From Akkermansia muciniphila (GTDB lineage Bacteria > Verrucomicrobiota > Verrucomicrobiia > Verrucomicrobiales > Akkermansiaceae): DNA of 34,545 nt. A program made the position numbers and the translations under genes. The notes under the pieces were generated by a model. The model ran no database searches and had not been told where the DNA came from. It saw nothing but the letters and a program-made list of their open reading frames with translations. Below, piece by piece: positions 1 to 7,966 of this stretch; the first letter of the stretch is position 1; every line of letters begins with the position of its first letter. The stretch covers positions 1 through 34,545 of the forward strand of contig CAMCYK010000038.1 in NCBI GenBank assembly GCA_945883695.1. Direction: 5' to 3'.

Positions 1-243
1 CGCAATTTCGACCGCGTCTTTCCGGTGATCATCCTGATCGGCGTCACCGGCTTCGTGATGGACCAGATCCTTTCCTGGCTGCACGGGCTGTTGTTCCCGT
101 GGGCCGGCACTTCCGGGAATATCTCCCGCGCGCTTGCCTCGTTGGTCAGCTGGCCGTTCCGCACGGTCGCCGCCGGTGCCCGCGAACGCGTCGCCGCGGC
201 CGAGTCGGCCCGGCTGGCGACCCCCCGCAAACAATCCCCATGA
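1..243 (+). CDS. ABC transporter permease, C-terminal end (partial)
   Basis: The frame is open from the first base and closes at TGA 241-243, so only the last 80 residues of a longer protein are present. They hold one hydrophobic segment ([16 protein letters not shown]) followed by a polar, basic tail. This is how the membrane subunits of nitrate/sulfonate/taurine-type ABC importers end. The stop overlaps the ATG of the following ATPase (ATGA), which indicates translational coupling and supports the permease call. The substrate is not shown by the sequence. From the downstream genes I infer a nitrogen compound, possibly guanidine or an N-substituted guanidine. The periplasmic binding protein must lie outside the window. 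Confidence 0.75.
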   Translation, partial: RNFDRVFPVIILIGVTGFVMDQILSWLHGLLFPWAGTSGNISRALASLVSWPFRTVAAGARERVAAAESARLATPRKQSP

Positions 244-1136
244 GCGCGATCCTGGAACTCCCCGGCTACCGCGAGCAATCCCCTGAAGTCGCCGCCCGCT
301 TCGCCCGCTTGCGCGAGCGGCCGGTCGCGCTCGAGGTGCGCGGCCTCACCAAGAAATTCGAGACCCCGCGCGGGGTCGTCACCGCGCTCGATGACGTTTC
401 CTTTCAAGTCCACAAGCGCGAGCTGATGTGCGTGATCGGTCCTTCCGGCTGCGGGAAATCCACGCTGGTCCGGATCCTGGCCGGCCTTGAAACGCCGACC
501 GCCGGCGAGGTCCGCGTCTACGGCGAGCCGGTCTCCGGGCCCGGTTCCGACCGCGGGATGGTGTTCCAAGGCTACACCCTGTTCCCGTGGCTGTCGGTCA
601 AGGAGAACGTGATGTTCGGCCCGCGGATGGCCGGCAAGTCGGCCTTCTCCGCCGAAAGCGAAGCCCGTGAATGGATCGATCTGGTCGGACTCTCGAAGTT
701 CGAGAACGCCTATCCGCACCAGCTCTCCGGCGGCATGAAGCAGCGGGTCGCGATCGCCCGTGCCCTCGCCAACCAGCCGCGGGTCCTGTTCATGGACGAA
801 CCCTTCGGCGCGCTCGACGCGCAGACCCGCTGCAAGATGCAGTCCTACCTGCTCGACATCTGGAAAAACGTCGACATCACGATTGTCTTCATCACCCACG
901 ACCTCGACGAGGCGGTCTTCCTCTCCGACCGGATCCTGGTGCTCGATGCCAATCCGGGCCGGGTCAGCGAGCTGGTCGAAGTGCCGGTGCCGCGCCCGCG
1001 CTCCGAGGCCCAGCTGTTCGACCCGACCTTCATGGCCACCCGCAGGCACGTCGATCACATGATGCACCCGCCCGGCCAGGAGCAGAAGGAGACCCCGGTG
1101 CTGCGCCTCGCGGTGGCCGATCCCGACGTGGTCTAA
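240..1136 (+). CDS. ABC transporter ATP-binding protein (NrtD/SsuB/TauB type)
   Basis: This 298-residue cytoplasmic ATPase powers the importer whose permease ends just upstream. Motifs are complete: Walker [10 protein letters not shown] at about 67-75, a Q-loop in FQGYTLFPW, signature LSGGMKQR from about 162, Walker B VLFMDEP at about 182-188, and the switch histidine in ITHD near 220. Length and motif spelling match the nitrate/sulfonate/taurine ATPase group (COG1116). The first 35 residues are an extension before the ABC fold. The ATG at 240 is chosen because it overlaps the permease stop. The gene is followed by 64 bases and then glnT, so it is probably the second or third gene of the catabolic operon. 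Substrate specificity cannot be read from an ATPase. Confidence 0.9.
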   Translation: MSAILELPGYREQSPEVAARFARLRERPVALEVRGLTKKFETPRGVVTALDDVSFQVHKRELMCVIGPSGCGKSTLVRILAGLETPTAGEVRVYGEPVSGPGSDRGMVFQGYTLFPWLSVKENVMFGPRMAGKSAFSAESEAREWIDLVGLSKFENAYPHQLSGGMKQRVAIARALANQPRVLFMDEPFGALDAQTRCKMQSYLLDIWKNVDITIVFITHDLDEAVFLSDRILVLDANPGRVSELVEVPVPRPRSEAQLFDPTFMATRRHVDHMMHPPGQEQKETPVLRLAVADPDVV

Positions 1137-1145
1137 CAGAAGGCC

Positions 1146-1167
1146 CGCGCCACCAGGGGTGGGCGCG
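1146..1167 (+). other. Intergenic hairpin before glnT
   Basis: CGCGCCACC at 1146-1154 pairs with GGTGGGCGCG at 1158-1167, with one bulged base and a three-base loop. No T-run follows, so it is unlikely to be an intrinsic terminator. It may be an mRNA processing or stability element between the transporter and enzyme genes. Confidence 0.35.
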
Positions 1168-1200
1168 CTTCCCGCGCTTCATACTTTTCAATCAATACTT

Positions 1201-2559
1201 ATGAACTCAGAACAGATCCAGGCCCTCCGCGACTCGCTCAAGCAGCAGGGTGTCAAATACTGCGTCGGCGCCTACGTCGACATCCACGGCGTGCCGAAGG
1301 GCAAATTCGTCCCGATCGATCACTTCGAGGACTTCGCCGCGGGCTCCGAGCTCTATACCGGCTACGCCCTCGACGGGCTCGGCCAGAAGCCCAACGACGA
1401 CGAGATCAACTCGCTGCCGGACCTCGCACGCGGCTGCGTGCTGCCCTGGAACAAGGAGGTCGCCTGGTTCCCCGCCGACAACACCTTCAAGGGCGAGCCC
1501 TACGAGGTCAGCACCCGCGTCGCGCTCAAGAAGCAGCTCGCCGCCGCGGCGGAGATGGGCTTCGGGCTGAACCTCGGGATCGAGTGCGAGCTCTATGTCG
1601 TCAAGCACGTGCCGGGCGGACCGCTCGAGATCCCGAACCCCGACGACGACCTGGTCAAGGCCTGCTACGACGTGAAGCGCTTCCTCGACCGCTACACCTG
1701 GATCGACAAGGTCTCCACCGCGATCAACGGTCTCGGCTGGGACCTCTATTCGCTCGACCACGAGGACGCCAACTCGCAGTTCGAGTTCGATTTCAAATAC
1801 GCCGACGCGCTGACGATGTGCGACCGGTATATCTTCTTCCGCCTGATGGCCAAGCACTACGCCGCGGAAGAGGGGCTGCTCGCGACCTTCATGCCGAAGC
1901 CCTTCGCCAACCGGACCGGCAGCGGCGCGCATTTCAACATGTCGCTTTACGACATCCATAGTAACGGGAATCTGTTCAAGCGCGACCACGCCGACGATCC
2001 GCGCGGGCTCGGGATCAGCGAGCTCGGCTACCAGTTCATCGCCGGCGTGCTGAAGCACGGCCCGGCGCTCTGCGCGGCCTTCGCGCCGACGGTGAACTCC
2101 TACAAGCGGCTGGTCCGCAAGGGGTTGATGTCCTATTTCACCTGGGCTCCCGTCTTCAACAGCTACGGCCGCAACAACCGCACCAACTCGGTGCGGGTGC
2201 CGATGGCCGGCGGTCGTTGTGAAAGCCGCAACGCCGACGCCGCCTGCAATCCCTATCTGGCCGCCACTCTGGTTCTCGCCGCCGGACTCCAGGGCATCCG
2301 CGAGAAACTCGATCCCGGGAATCCGCACGAGGATAATCTCTACGAACTCACGGAAGAAGAATTCGCCGCCCGCGGCATTTCCGAACTTCCCCGCACGCTC
2401 GACGAAGCCGTGAAGGCCTTTGCCGCGGATCCCTTCGTCGAGGAGGTCCTCGGCAGCGAACTCCGCAACGAATTCATCACCTACAAGTCCGAGGAATGGC
2501 GGCAATACCACCAGCGGGTCAGCCAGTGGGAGATCGACACCTACGCGCGCTTGTTTTGA
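1201..2559 (+). CDS. glnT: Type III glutamine synthetase-family ligase (GlnT)
   Basis: This 452-residue member of the glutamine synthetase superfamily belongs to the GlnT-like branch. The family ligates glutamate to ammonia or to a small amine using ATP. Visible motifs are the metal-binding IECELYV segment, the [11 protein letters not shown] substrate/ATP segment, [10 protein letters not shown], and the NRTNSVRVP arginine-rich stretch. The ATG at 1201 is preferred over upstream in-frame codons because the family N-terminus (about [10 protein letters not shown]) begins there. In this cluster it could assimilate the ammonia released by deiminase and allophanate hydrolase, or gamma-glutamylate an amine substrate. 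The sequence does not decide between these. The next gene follows after two bases. Confidence 0.85.
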   Translation: MNSEQIQALRDSLKQQGVKYCVGAYVDIHGVPKGKFVPIDHFEDFAAGSELYTGYALDGLGQKPNDDEINSLPDLARGCVLPWNKEVAWFPADNTFKGEPYEVSTRVALKKQLAAAAEMGFGLNLGIECELYVVKHVPGGPLEIPNPDDDLVKACYDVKRFLDRYTWIDKVSTAINGLGWDLYSLDHEDANSQFEFDFKYADALTMCDRYIFFRLMAKHYAAEEGLLATFMPKPFANRTGSGAHFNMSLYDIHSNGNLFKRDHADDPRGLGISELGYQFIAGVLKHGPALCAAFAPTVNSYKRLVRKGLMSYFTWAPVFNSYGRNNRTNSVRVPMAGGRCESRNADAACNPYLAATLVLAAGLQGIREKLDPGNPHEDNLYELTEEEFAARGISELPRTLDEAVKAFAADPFVEEVLGSELRNEFITYKSEEWRQYHQRVSQWEIDTYARLF

Positions 2560-2561
2560 AT

Positions 2562-3428
2562 ATGCAGGAGCAAACCGCCAACGAAGAGGGGCACGGGCGG
2601 CTCGCCCGTGGTCCGGGGAATCCGGCTGCGGGGGAGCCGCCCGCACCCCTCTTACTCGAACACCTCGCCTGGCCGGAGATCGCGGAGCTCCGCGCCCGGA
2701 ACGGCGGCCTGCTGCTGCTGCCGCTCGGCGCGACCGAGCAGCACGGACCGCACCTTCCGGTGGCGATGGACTCGCTGCTGGCCGAAGCCGTCTGCCACGC
2801 GGCGTCCGCCAGGACCGGCGTGCCGGTGCTGCCGGCGCTGCGCTACACCACCTCGCAGGGCCACACCACCAAGTGGCCCGGGACCTTCTCGCTGCGGCAC
2901 GACACGCTGATCGCCACCTTGCGCGACATCGCGGCATGGGCGGCGGCCAGCGGTTGGCAGCGGCTGCTTTTCGTCAACGCCCACTTCGGCAACGACGCCC
3001 CGGCGCGGGTCGCGGTCGATCAACTACGCCTGTCGTATTTGGGACGCCTCCAGGTCGGGCTGGTCCATGTCTTCAAACTGAGCGACGTGATCTGGGCGGA
3101 ATACACGAGCGACGCGGCCGACCTTCACGCCAACCAGGCGGAGACCGCGCTGATGCTCCATCTGCACCCGGAGCTGGTCCGGATGGATCGTTTGACGGAC
3201 TCCGACGATCCCGACCGTACCGCCGGCACCGTGTTCTCGCATCCGGTCGCGCAGACCAGTCTCATCGGCGTGACCGGTCATCCGTCCCGCGCCACGGCGG
3301 GGCAGGGGAAGGTGCTGTTCGAATCCATGGTTGATGCCCTCTCCGCCACGATCGGAACCGCCGTCCTCGAGGTGCCTCCGCTCGGGCCGGAGCACTGGAG
3401 CGATCTACCCCGGATACCCCATGTCTGA
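2562..3428 (+). CDS. Creatininase-family amidohydrolase
   Basis: This 288-residue protein has the creatininase fold signatures: E59-Q-H-G-P-H64-L-P with D70 (metal site), NAHFGND at about 139-145 where the family usually has NGHGGN, and DLHANQAET at about 187-195. Family members hydrolyse cyclic or linear amides such as creatinine, mycofactocin precursor or formamidopyrimidines, using divalent metals. It starts two bases after glnT and overlaps the GFA gene by eight bases, so it is in the operon. Residues about 9-30 are encoded by a palindromic repeat lying between the start codon and the conserved LEHLAWPEI start of the fold, so the N-terminus is unusual. No in-frame ATG lies between the repeat and the fold, so ATG 2562 is the best start. 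The substrate is unknown; a guanidino or lactam compound is inferred. Confidence 0.82.
   Translation: MQEQTANEEGHGRLARGPGNPAAGEPPAPLLLEHLAWPEIAELRARNGGLLLLPLGATEQHGPHLPVAMDSLLAEAVCHAASARTGVPVLPALRYTTSQGHTTKWPGTFSLRHDTLIATLRDIAAWAAASGWQRLLFVNAHFGNDAPARVAVDQLRLSYLGRLQVGLVHVFKLSDVIWAEYTSDAADLHANQAETALMLHLHPELVRMDRLTDSDDPDRTAGTVFSHPVAQTSLIGVTGHPSRATAGQGKVLFESMVDALSATIGTAVLEVPPLGPEHWSDLPRIPHV
2584..2653. repeat. Palindromic element inside the creatininase N-terminus
   Basis: The arms 2584-2603 (AAGAGGGGCACGGGCGGCTC) and 2634-2653 are inverted copies with two mismatches over 20 bases. A second hairpin CACGGGCG/CGCCCGTG sits inside the left half. The element lies in frame between the start codon and the conserved domain, adding about 22 residues. 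It has the form of a REP/RPE-type palindrome. Confidence 0.7.
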
Positions 3429-3840
3429 ACACGAATTCCATCCCGGTGGCTGCCTTTGCGGCGCGGTCCGCTACGAGGTTCGCGGGCGCGCCTTGCAAAG
3501 CACTGTCTGCCACTGCGAGGACTGCCGCCGGGCCAGCGGAGCTCCGTTGGTGGCGTGGACCTTCTTCCGCAGCGGCGGGCTGTCGTGGACCAAGGGAGAG
3601 GCGAAGCTTCTGATTCACGCCGCTCGCGAGCGGACCTTCTGCGGCGACTGCGGCAGCCCGCTGACCTTCTTCGATCCCGCCATTCCGGACTTGTTCGAGG
3701 CCAACACGAACACGCTCGACGATCCCGCCTCCCATCCGCCCGCGGACCAGTGCTGGACCTGCGACGCGCTGCCGTGGACGGCGGGCATCGCGGAACTGCC
3801 GCGCTTCGACGTCGCCGCCCCGCTTGCCACCGACTGTTAG
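3421..3840 (+). CDS. GFA (CENP-V/glutathione-dependent formaldehyde-activating-like) zinc protein
   Basis: This 139-residue protein has the zinc ligands of the GFA fold: C11-L-C13, C30-H-C32-E-D-C35 and C74-G-D-C77. The family binds zinc and was named for an enzyme that adds formaldehyde to glutathione; the true activity of most members is uncertain. The ATG at 3421 overlaps the creatininase stop (ATGTCTGA), and the next gene follows after three bases, so co-transcription is likely. A formaldehyde-handling protein would make sense if the Rieske enzyme downstream demethylates a substrate, but this is inference. Its own stop codon is the end of a CTGTTAG heptamer that recurs in the window. Confidence 0.82.
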   Translation: MSEHEFHPGGCLCGAVRYEVRGRALQSTVCHCEDCRRASGAPLVAWTFFRSGGLSWTKGEAKLLIHAARERTFCGDCGSPLTFFDPAIPDLFEANTNTLDDPASHPPADQCWTCDALPWTAGIAELPRFDVAAPLATDC

Positions 3841-3843
3841 AAC

Positions 3844-4587
3844 GTGTCCGCCGCATCAATCACCATCGACTTCGTCGTACTGCCCGCCGGCCGCTTCCGG
3901 ATGGGCGGCGTGCCGGAGGACAAGTTCGTCACCGCGGTGGAACTGCCGCGGCACGAGGTGGAGCTGGCCGCGTTCGAGCTGGCGCGGCATCCGGTCAGCC
4001 GCGGGCAATGGTTCGGCGGGGAGGTGGAGCATCCCGAACTGCCGGTGACCGGGGTTTCCTTCGACGAGGCGGAGGCGTTCGCGCGGAGCCACGGCTGCCG
4101 CCTGCCGTCGGAGGCCGAGTGGGAATACGCCTGCCGGGCCGGCTCGGCGACGGTCTTTTCCCATGCCTCCGTGCTGGGCGTCGCCGATGCGAATTTCCTC
4201 TACGATGAAAGCGGCGCGGCGGTGGGGCCCGGCGCGGCGATGCCGGTGGGCAGCCATCCGCCGAACGCGTTCGGCCTGCACGATCTGTTAGGAAACGTCT
4301 GCGAGTGGACCGCCGACCTTTGGCATTCCGCTTACACCGGCGCGCCCGCCGACGGATCGCCGTGGCTCGATGGCGGCAAGGCCGGCCACCGGGTGATCCG
4401 CGGCGGGGCCTGGGACCACCTGCCGCGCCTGCTGCGGGCCTCGTGGCGCGACTGGGCGCCGTCGTCCGCCCGCTGGGACAACCTCGGCTTCCGCCTTGCC
4501 CGCGACCAAGGAGCCCAAGGAGCCCAACAGAGAACCACGGAAAGCACGGAAAGCACGGAAAGCACGGAAAGCACGGAAGTTCTATGA
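3844..4587 (+). CDS. Formylglycine-generating-enzyme (SUMF1/FGE)-like protein
   Basis: This 247-residue protein has the FGE-sulfatase fold landmarks: FRMGG near the start, PVTGVSFDEAEAFA, RLPSEAEWEYACR, GLHDLLGNVCEWT, VIRGGAW and a final LGFRLAR. The GTG at 3844 follows the GFA stop by three bases. The C-terminal segment between RGGAW and GFR has no cysteine, whereas true FGE enzymes have two copper-binding cysteines there, and no sulfatase gene is nearby. It is therefore more likely a non-catalytic or differently active C-type-lectin-like FGE relative. The last about 24 residues after RLARD (GAQGAQQ, then repeated ES-T) are read from nonamer repeats, so the native C-terminus has been replaced or extended. 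Its role in the operon is unknown. Confidence 0.78.
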   Translation: MSAASITIDFVVLPAGRFRMGGVPEDKFVTAVELPRHEVELAAFELARHPVSRGQWFGGEVEHPELPVTGVSFDEAEAFARSHGCRLPSEAEWEYACRAGSATVFSHASVLGVADANFLYDESGAAVGPGAAMPVGSHPPNAFGLHDLLGNVCEWTADLWHSAYTGAPADGSPWLDGGKAGHRVIRGGAWDHLPRLLRASWRDWAPSSARWDNLGFRLARDQGAQGAQQRTTESTESTESTESTEVL

Positions 4588-4678
4588 ATCTGGCAAAGCG
4601 GTCCACCTGCCACGGAGTTGAGTTGAGGGGAACTCAAACCCGATTCGAATTCCGTGTATTCCGCATATCCCGTGGTTC
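4509..4678. repeat. Nonamer foldback array (GGAGCCCAA and AAGCACGGA words)
   Basis: Two copies of GGAGCCCAA lie at about 4510-4527. From 4533 to 4577 come about five copies of a nonamer (AACCACGGA, then AAGCACGGA four times). At 4650-4676 the inverted word appears three times (TTCCGTGTA, TTCCGCATA, TCCCGTGGT). The tandem words and their inverted set give a foldback of period 9. The left part encodes the C-terminus of the FGE-like protein; the rest fills the gap before the TIM-barrel gene. Confidence 0.8.
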
Positions 4679-4705
4679 CCATCCGTCACGTCGGGTTGAC
4701 CGGCC

Positions 4706-5536
4706 ATGAAACTCGTTCTCTTCAAATCCCTCTGGGGCTACGACGGCAACCTGCCGTCGGCGATCGAAATGGCGCGCGAAGCCGGCTTCACGGGCATCGA
4801 AGGACCGGTGCCGGCCGCCTCTGGCACCTTCTTCCATGAACTCGAAGGCATTCCCTGGATCGCCGAGGTGACGACCTGCACGCCGCCGGGCGAGTATCTG
4901 CCCGTGCCTCATCTCGGCGTGGACGCGCATCTCGCGTCATTGGAAGAGGGTATCGAGCGCAGCCTGCCCGGCGGGCCGCTTTTCATCACGACCATGGGCG
5001 GGTCGGACGCATGGGGCCTGGACGAGTGCCTGCGCTTCCACGAGGGCGTGCTGCGCTTGCAGGAAAAGCACGGCATCATCGTCTCGGTCGAGACCCACCG
5101 TGGCCGGCCGACCTACAACCCGTGGCGCACGGCGGAGATTCTCGCGGCCTTGCCGGAACTCCGGCTGACCTGCGACTTCAGCCACTGGTGCGCGGTCACC
5201 GAACGGCTGATCCTCGATCAGGAGCCCGCCTTGTTGGAAAAGATCGCCGCGCACGCCTACCACCTCCACGGCCGGGTCGGCTACGCCCAGGGCCCGCAGG
5301 TCGCCGACCCGCGGGCCCCCGAGTATGCCATCGAACTCACCGCCCACGAGCGCTGGTGGGACGTCCTGCTCGCCGCGATGCGGGCACGTGGCACGGAAAC
5401 CGCGACCTTCACCCCGGAGTCCGGGCCCGACGGCTACCTGCAGTGCCAACCCTTCACCCGCGAGCCGGTCGCCGATCTCTGGGAAATCAACCGCTGGATC
5501 GGCCGCCGCCAGCTCGAACGCCATTCGCCGCCATGA
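4706..5536 (+). CDS. Xylose isomerase-like TIM barrel protein
   Basis: This 276-residue protein is an AP-endonuclease-2/xylose-isomerase-like TIM barrel. Visible landmarks are MKLVLFKSLWGYDG at the first strand, EAGFTGIEGP, SVETHRGR (metal-binding glutamate), LTCDFSHWC (metal-binding aspartate/histidine), AYHLHGRVG and FTPESGPDGY. These fit a divalent-metal site for a sugar-like or hydroxylated substrate; epimerases, isomerases and dehydratases all use this fold. Its stop overlaps the ATG of the Rieske gene (ATGA), so the two are likely made together and may act in sequence. No family member with known activity can be named from the sequence. The gene is separated from the FGE-like gene by the nonamer foldback array. 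Confidence 0.8.
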   Translation: MKLVLFKSLWGYDGNLPSAIEMAREAGFTGIEGPVPAASGTFFHELEGIPWIAEVTTCTPPGEYLPVPHLGVDAHLASLEEGIERSLPGGPLFITTMGGSDAWGLDECLRFHEGVLRLQEKHGIIVSVETHRGRPTYNPWRTAEILAALPELRLTCDFSHWCAVTERLILDQEPALLEKIAAHAYHLHGRVGYAQGPQVADPRAPEYAIELTAHERWWDVLLAAMRARGTETATFTPESGPDGYLQCQPFTREPVADLWEINRWIGRRQLERHSPP

Positions 5537-6705
5537 ACCTCCTTGACGCCATCACCACCGCCGCCGCGCTGCCGCGCGAGCGGTCCGAATCGCTGCCCGC
5601 CGGAGCCTACTCCGATCCCGCCTTCGCGGACTTCGAGAAGCGCGAGATCTTCCGCAAGGAGTGGATCTCACTCTGCCATATCTCTCAGCTCGCGAGGCCG
5701 GGCGACTTTGTCCGCGTCGATCTCGCCGGCGAACCGCTGTTGGTGATCCGCGGCAAGGACGACGCGATCCGCGTGCTGTCCCGCACCTGCCGCCACCGCG
5801 GGATGGACGTGATGCCCAGCGGCTTCGGCCACCCGGACGAAGGCAACCAGCGGGTCGTCCTCTGCCCCTATCATCTGTGGAGTTACGATCTCACCGGCAA
5901 ACTGGTCGGCGCGCCGGAGATGCAACAGGCGGAGGGCTTCGACCGTTCGGAGGTCTGCCTGCATGCCTTCCGCTCGGCGGTGTGGGAGGGCTTCGTCTTC
6001 GTCGACCTGTCCGGCGAAGCCCCGCCGCTCGAGGAAAGGCTGGCCGGCTTGAGGGATCGCTTTCTCGGCAAGTGGCGGATGGCCGAGGCCGAGGTCGTCT
6101 GGTCCGCGCACTGGGACTGCCCTTTCAACTGGAAGGTCCTCGTCGAAAATTTCATGGAGTGCTACCACCACCTCGGTGCGCACCGGAAAACCCTCGAGCC
6201 CTTCTTGCCCGCCAAGGGTTGCTGGACGGAACCCTTCGACACCGCGTTCTCCGCGATGCACCTGCCGCTCAAGGAGGCGATGCGGGACGAGATCCGCGAG
6301 GCGGGCGGGGCGAGCACCGCCTTTCCGGTCTTCCCGGGGCTCGGGCTCGACGACTGCCTCGAGTGGTCGATCTATCTCGCCTACCCGAACGCCCTTTTCT
6401 TCAACGCTCCCGATCGCGTCTACTGGTATCGCATCCTGCCGACCGGGCCGGCGACCAGCAGCCTGGTCACCACCCTGCTCGTCCGGCCCGAGGCCAAGGC
6501 GATGCCGGACTACGAAGCGGTGCTCGCCCGGGAGGTCCAGGGCGGCATCGACTTTCATCAGGAGGACATGGAAATGTGCGCCGCGACCCAGCGGGGGATG
6601 GCTTCGGCAGGCTACTCCCCCGGTCGCTTGAGCCATCTCGAAGAGACGATCTGGCAACTCCAGAAGTATTTGGCGGGTGCCATCGCGCGGACCGAAAAAG
6701 TATGA
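5533..6705 (+). CDS. Rieske non-heme iron oxygenase, alpha subunit
   Basis: This 390-residue enzyme has both metal sites. The Rieske [2Fe-2S] ligands are C86-R-H88 and C111-P-Y-H114. The mononuclear iron site is E209-C-Y-H212 with H217 (in ENFMECYHHLGAH), and a carboxylate near 340-345 (IDFHQED) completes it. Length and motif spelling resemble the glycine-betaine/stachydrine/carnitine-type N-demethylases and hydroxylases rather than ring-attacking dioxygenases. No ferredoxin reductase gene is visible, so electrons must come from a reductase encoded elsewhere. The start overlaps the TIM-barrel stop, and its stop codon is part of the operator of the next gene. I infer oxidative N-dealkylation of a guanidino compound; the substrate is unproven. 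Confidence 0.87.
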   Translation: MNLLDAITTAAALPRERSESLPAGAYSDPAFADFEKREIFRKEWISLCHISQLARPGDFVRVDLAGEPLLVIRGKDDAIRVLSRTCRHRGMDVMPSGFGHPDEGNQRVVLCPYHLWSYDLTGKLVGAPEMQQAEGFDRSEVCLHAFRSAVWEGFVFVDLSGEAPPLEERLAGLRDRFLGKWRMAEAEVVWSAHWDCPFNWKVLVENFMECYHHLGAHRKTLEPFLPAKGCWTEPFDTAFSAMHLPLKEAMRDEIREAGGASTAFPVFPGLGLDDCLEWSIYLAYPNALFFNAPDRVYWYRILPTGPATSSLVTTLLVRPEAKAMPDYEAVLAREVQGGIDFHQEDMEMCAATQRGMASAGYSPGRLSHLEETIWQLQKYLAGAIARTEKV

Positions 6706-6727
6706 CGAACGAAAAAGTTCTTCATAC
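6700..6727. promoter_or_regulatory. NikR-type operator GTATGA-N16-TCATAC
   Basis: GTATGA at 6700-6705 and TCATAC at 6722-6727 are separated by exactly 16 bases, the spacing and spelling of the Escherichia coli NikR operator. The dyad extends inward: AGTATGACGAAC against AGTATGAAGAAC read from the other strand, 11 of 12 identical. The left half covers the Rieske stop codon, and the site lies 30 bases upstream of the NikR-like gene. Autoregulation of the regulator and of the downstream guanidine genes is the natural reading. Confidence 0.8.
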
Positions 6728-6749
6728 TGGCCTCGCGCCTGCTTAGGAT
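6721..6749 (+). promoter_or_regulatory. Putative sigma-70-like promoter for the NikR-like gene
   Basis: TTCATA (6721-6726) and TAGGAT (6744-6749) each match four of six consensus bases and are spaced by 17. The -35 box coincides with the right operator half, so a bound repressor would block it. Transcription would begin near 6756, almost at the ATG at 6758, so the message would be leaderless or nearly so. Confidence 0.4.
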
Positions 6750-6757
6750 CCCTGCCG

Positions 6758-7213
6758 ATGGCAGCGGACGACAACAGCGACGGGGTGAGGCGGGTGACCG
6801 TCTCCATGCCCGAGGAGACTTTTCAGGCGCTCGACCGGCTGGTCGGGACGCGTGGCTTCGACAGCCGCTCCCAGGCAGTGGCAGAAATGATCCACCAGCA
6901 CGCCGCCCAGCATCTCGGAAAAGTCGGGATCGAGGTGATGGCGGGCACGCTGACGCTGGTCTATGACGAATCCAAAAGCACCCTGCTGCGCGACCTGTCC
7001 CGGATTTTCCGCGAGCACATCGCGGAGGTGATTTCCTCGCAGCACGTGTTGCTGGAAGACGAGCACGTGCTGGAGGTCATTCTGATGCAGGGCCCGGCGC
7101 GGACCTTGCGGGAGATCGCGAACAAGCTGGTCACCTGCAAGGGCGTGAAGACCGCCCAATTGACGCTCACGCCGCACCTGATTCCGCCGCTGCATGCGAA
7201 GCGCGGGAATTGA
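6758..7213 (+). CDS. NikR-like ribbon-helix-helix repressor
   Basis: This 151-residue protein has a NikR layout. An N-terminal ribbon-helix-helix begins R12-V-T14-V-S16-M, aligning with the DNA-contacting R-V-T-I-T-L strand of Escherichia coli NikR. A C-terminal ACT-like domain includes VLEVILMQG and KGVKTAQLTLTP. Aligned to the nickel site HVHINHDDC, this protein reads H96-V-L-L-E-D-E-H-V104. The first histidine is kept, but the second and the cysteine are Leu and Val. H87 may or may not match the remaining histidine. It may therefore sense another ligand, perhaps guanidine or a pathway intermediate. ATG 6758 is chosen as the first codon before the RHH strand. The operator upstream supports autoregulation. 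Confidence 0.82.
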   Translation: MAADDNSDGVRRVTVSMPEETFQALDRLVGTRGFDSRSQAVAEMIHQHAAQHLGKVGIEVMAGTLTLVYDESKSTLLRDLSRIFREHIAEVISSQHVLLEDEHVLEVILMQGPARTLREIANKLVTCKGVKTAQLTLTPHLIPPLHAKRGN

Positions 7214-7243
7214 CGATTGATGATTTTAGATTGCCGATTGGAA
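7208..7243. repeat. GATTGNN heptamer array between the regulator and cgdA
   Basis: Units AATTG, GATTG, GATTT, GATTG, GATTG start at 7208, 7215, 7222, 7229 and 7236, exactly every seven bases. The array supplies the stop codon of the NikR-like gene (TGA 7211-7213) and runs to the start of cgdA at 7245. Confidence 0.75.
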
Positions 7244-7244
7244 G

Positions 7245-7961
7245 ATGAAGACCCTTTACGAGAAGACACTGACGGGAGCGGGCATGTGGTCCGGCGTGAT
7301 TTCCCGCGGCAAGCGGCTGCGGCTGACCGACCTGGAAGGCGGCACGAACGTTTCGATGCTGCTCTACAACGCGCTCGAGCGAAACGAACGCTACAACATG
7401 CCAGACACGCTGAAGGGCCAGCACATCTTCTACCTCCGCGCGCCGTATTGCCTGCACTCGGACATGGGGCGGCTGCTGGCCTCGATCACCGCCGACACGG
7501 CTGGCTGGCACGACACGGTTTGCGGGCATTCCGATGCCGCGCGGGTGCTCGCGAAGTACGGAGAGCACAGTTACCAGCAGGCCCGCAACGACTGGTATCG
7601 GAACGGCCGCGATTGCTTCCTGATCGAGCTCGCCAAGTGGGGCCTCGGTAAGAAGGACCTGGTGCCGAACCTGAACTGGTTCAGCAAGGTGGTGGCCGAC
7701 GAGGCGGGGAGACTGTCCTTCGTCCCCGGCCACTCGAAGGCCGGAGATTCCGTCGAACTGCGCTTCGAGATCGACACGCTGGTGGTGCTCAACAGCTGCC
7801 AGCATCCCTTCGATCCCGATCCCGCCTACCGATCCCATCCGGTGAAGCTGGAGGTCCTCGCGGGAGAGGCTCCGCGCCTGGACGATCCGTCCTTCACCGT
7901 CCGGCCGGAGAACCTCCGCGCGTGGCAGAACAACGAGACCTATCACACCCTGCGCTTTTGA
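7245..7961 (+). CDS. cgdA: Carboxyguanidine deiminase subunit CgdA (urea carboxylase-associated protein 1)
   Basis: This 238-residue DUF1989-family protein is of the type found next to urea/guanidine carboxylases. CgdA and CgdB together are known to deiminate carboxyguanidine, the product of guanidine carboxylase, to allophanate. Visible features are [32 protein letters not shown] with H89, C93 and H95 as probable metal ligands, NWFSKV, and [10 protein letters not shown] near the end. The ATG at 7245 follows a GGAAG that may serve as ribosome-binding site. cgdB follows after five bases. Presence of both subunits is the main argument that the pathway here acts on guanidine and not only on urea. 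Confidence 0.85.
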   Translation: MKTLYEKTLTGAGMWSGVISRGKRLRLTDLEGGTNVSMLLYNALERNERYNMPDTLKGQHIFYLRAPYCLHSDMGRLLASITADTAGWHDTVCGHSDAARVLAKYGEHSYQQARNDWYRNGRDCFLIELAKWGLGKKDLVPNLNWFSKVVADEAGRLSFVPGHSKAGDSVELRFEIDTLVVLNSCQHPFDPDPAYRSHPVKLEVLAGEAPRLDDPSFTVRPENLRAWQNNETYHTLRF

Positions 7962-7966
7962 CCGCC

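Noticed and set aside
1146..1167. Terminator between the ATPase gene and glnT
   Set aside because: Good hairpin but no T-run; transcription probably continues.
1178..1205. TTCATA-N16-TATGAA dyad over the glnT start, resembling a second NikR site
   Set aside because: The half-sites face the opposite way from GTATGA-N16-TCATAC, and the right half is the start codon region; probably chance.
5668..6807. Long minus-strand open frame opposite the Rieske gene
   Set aside because: It is caused by high GC in third positions; the plus frame carries all metal motifs.
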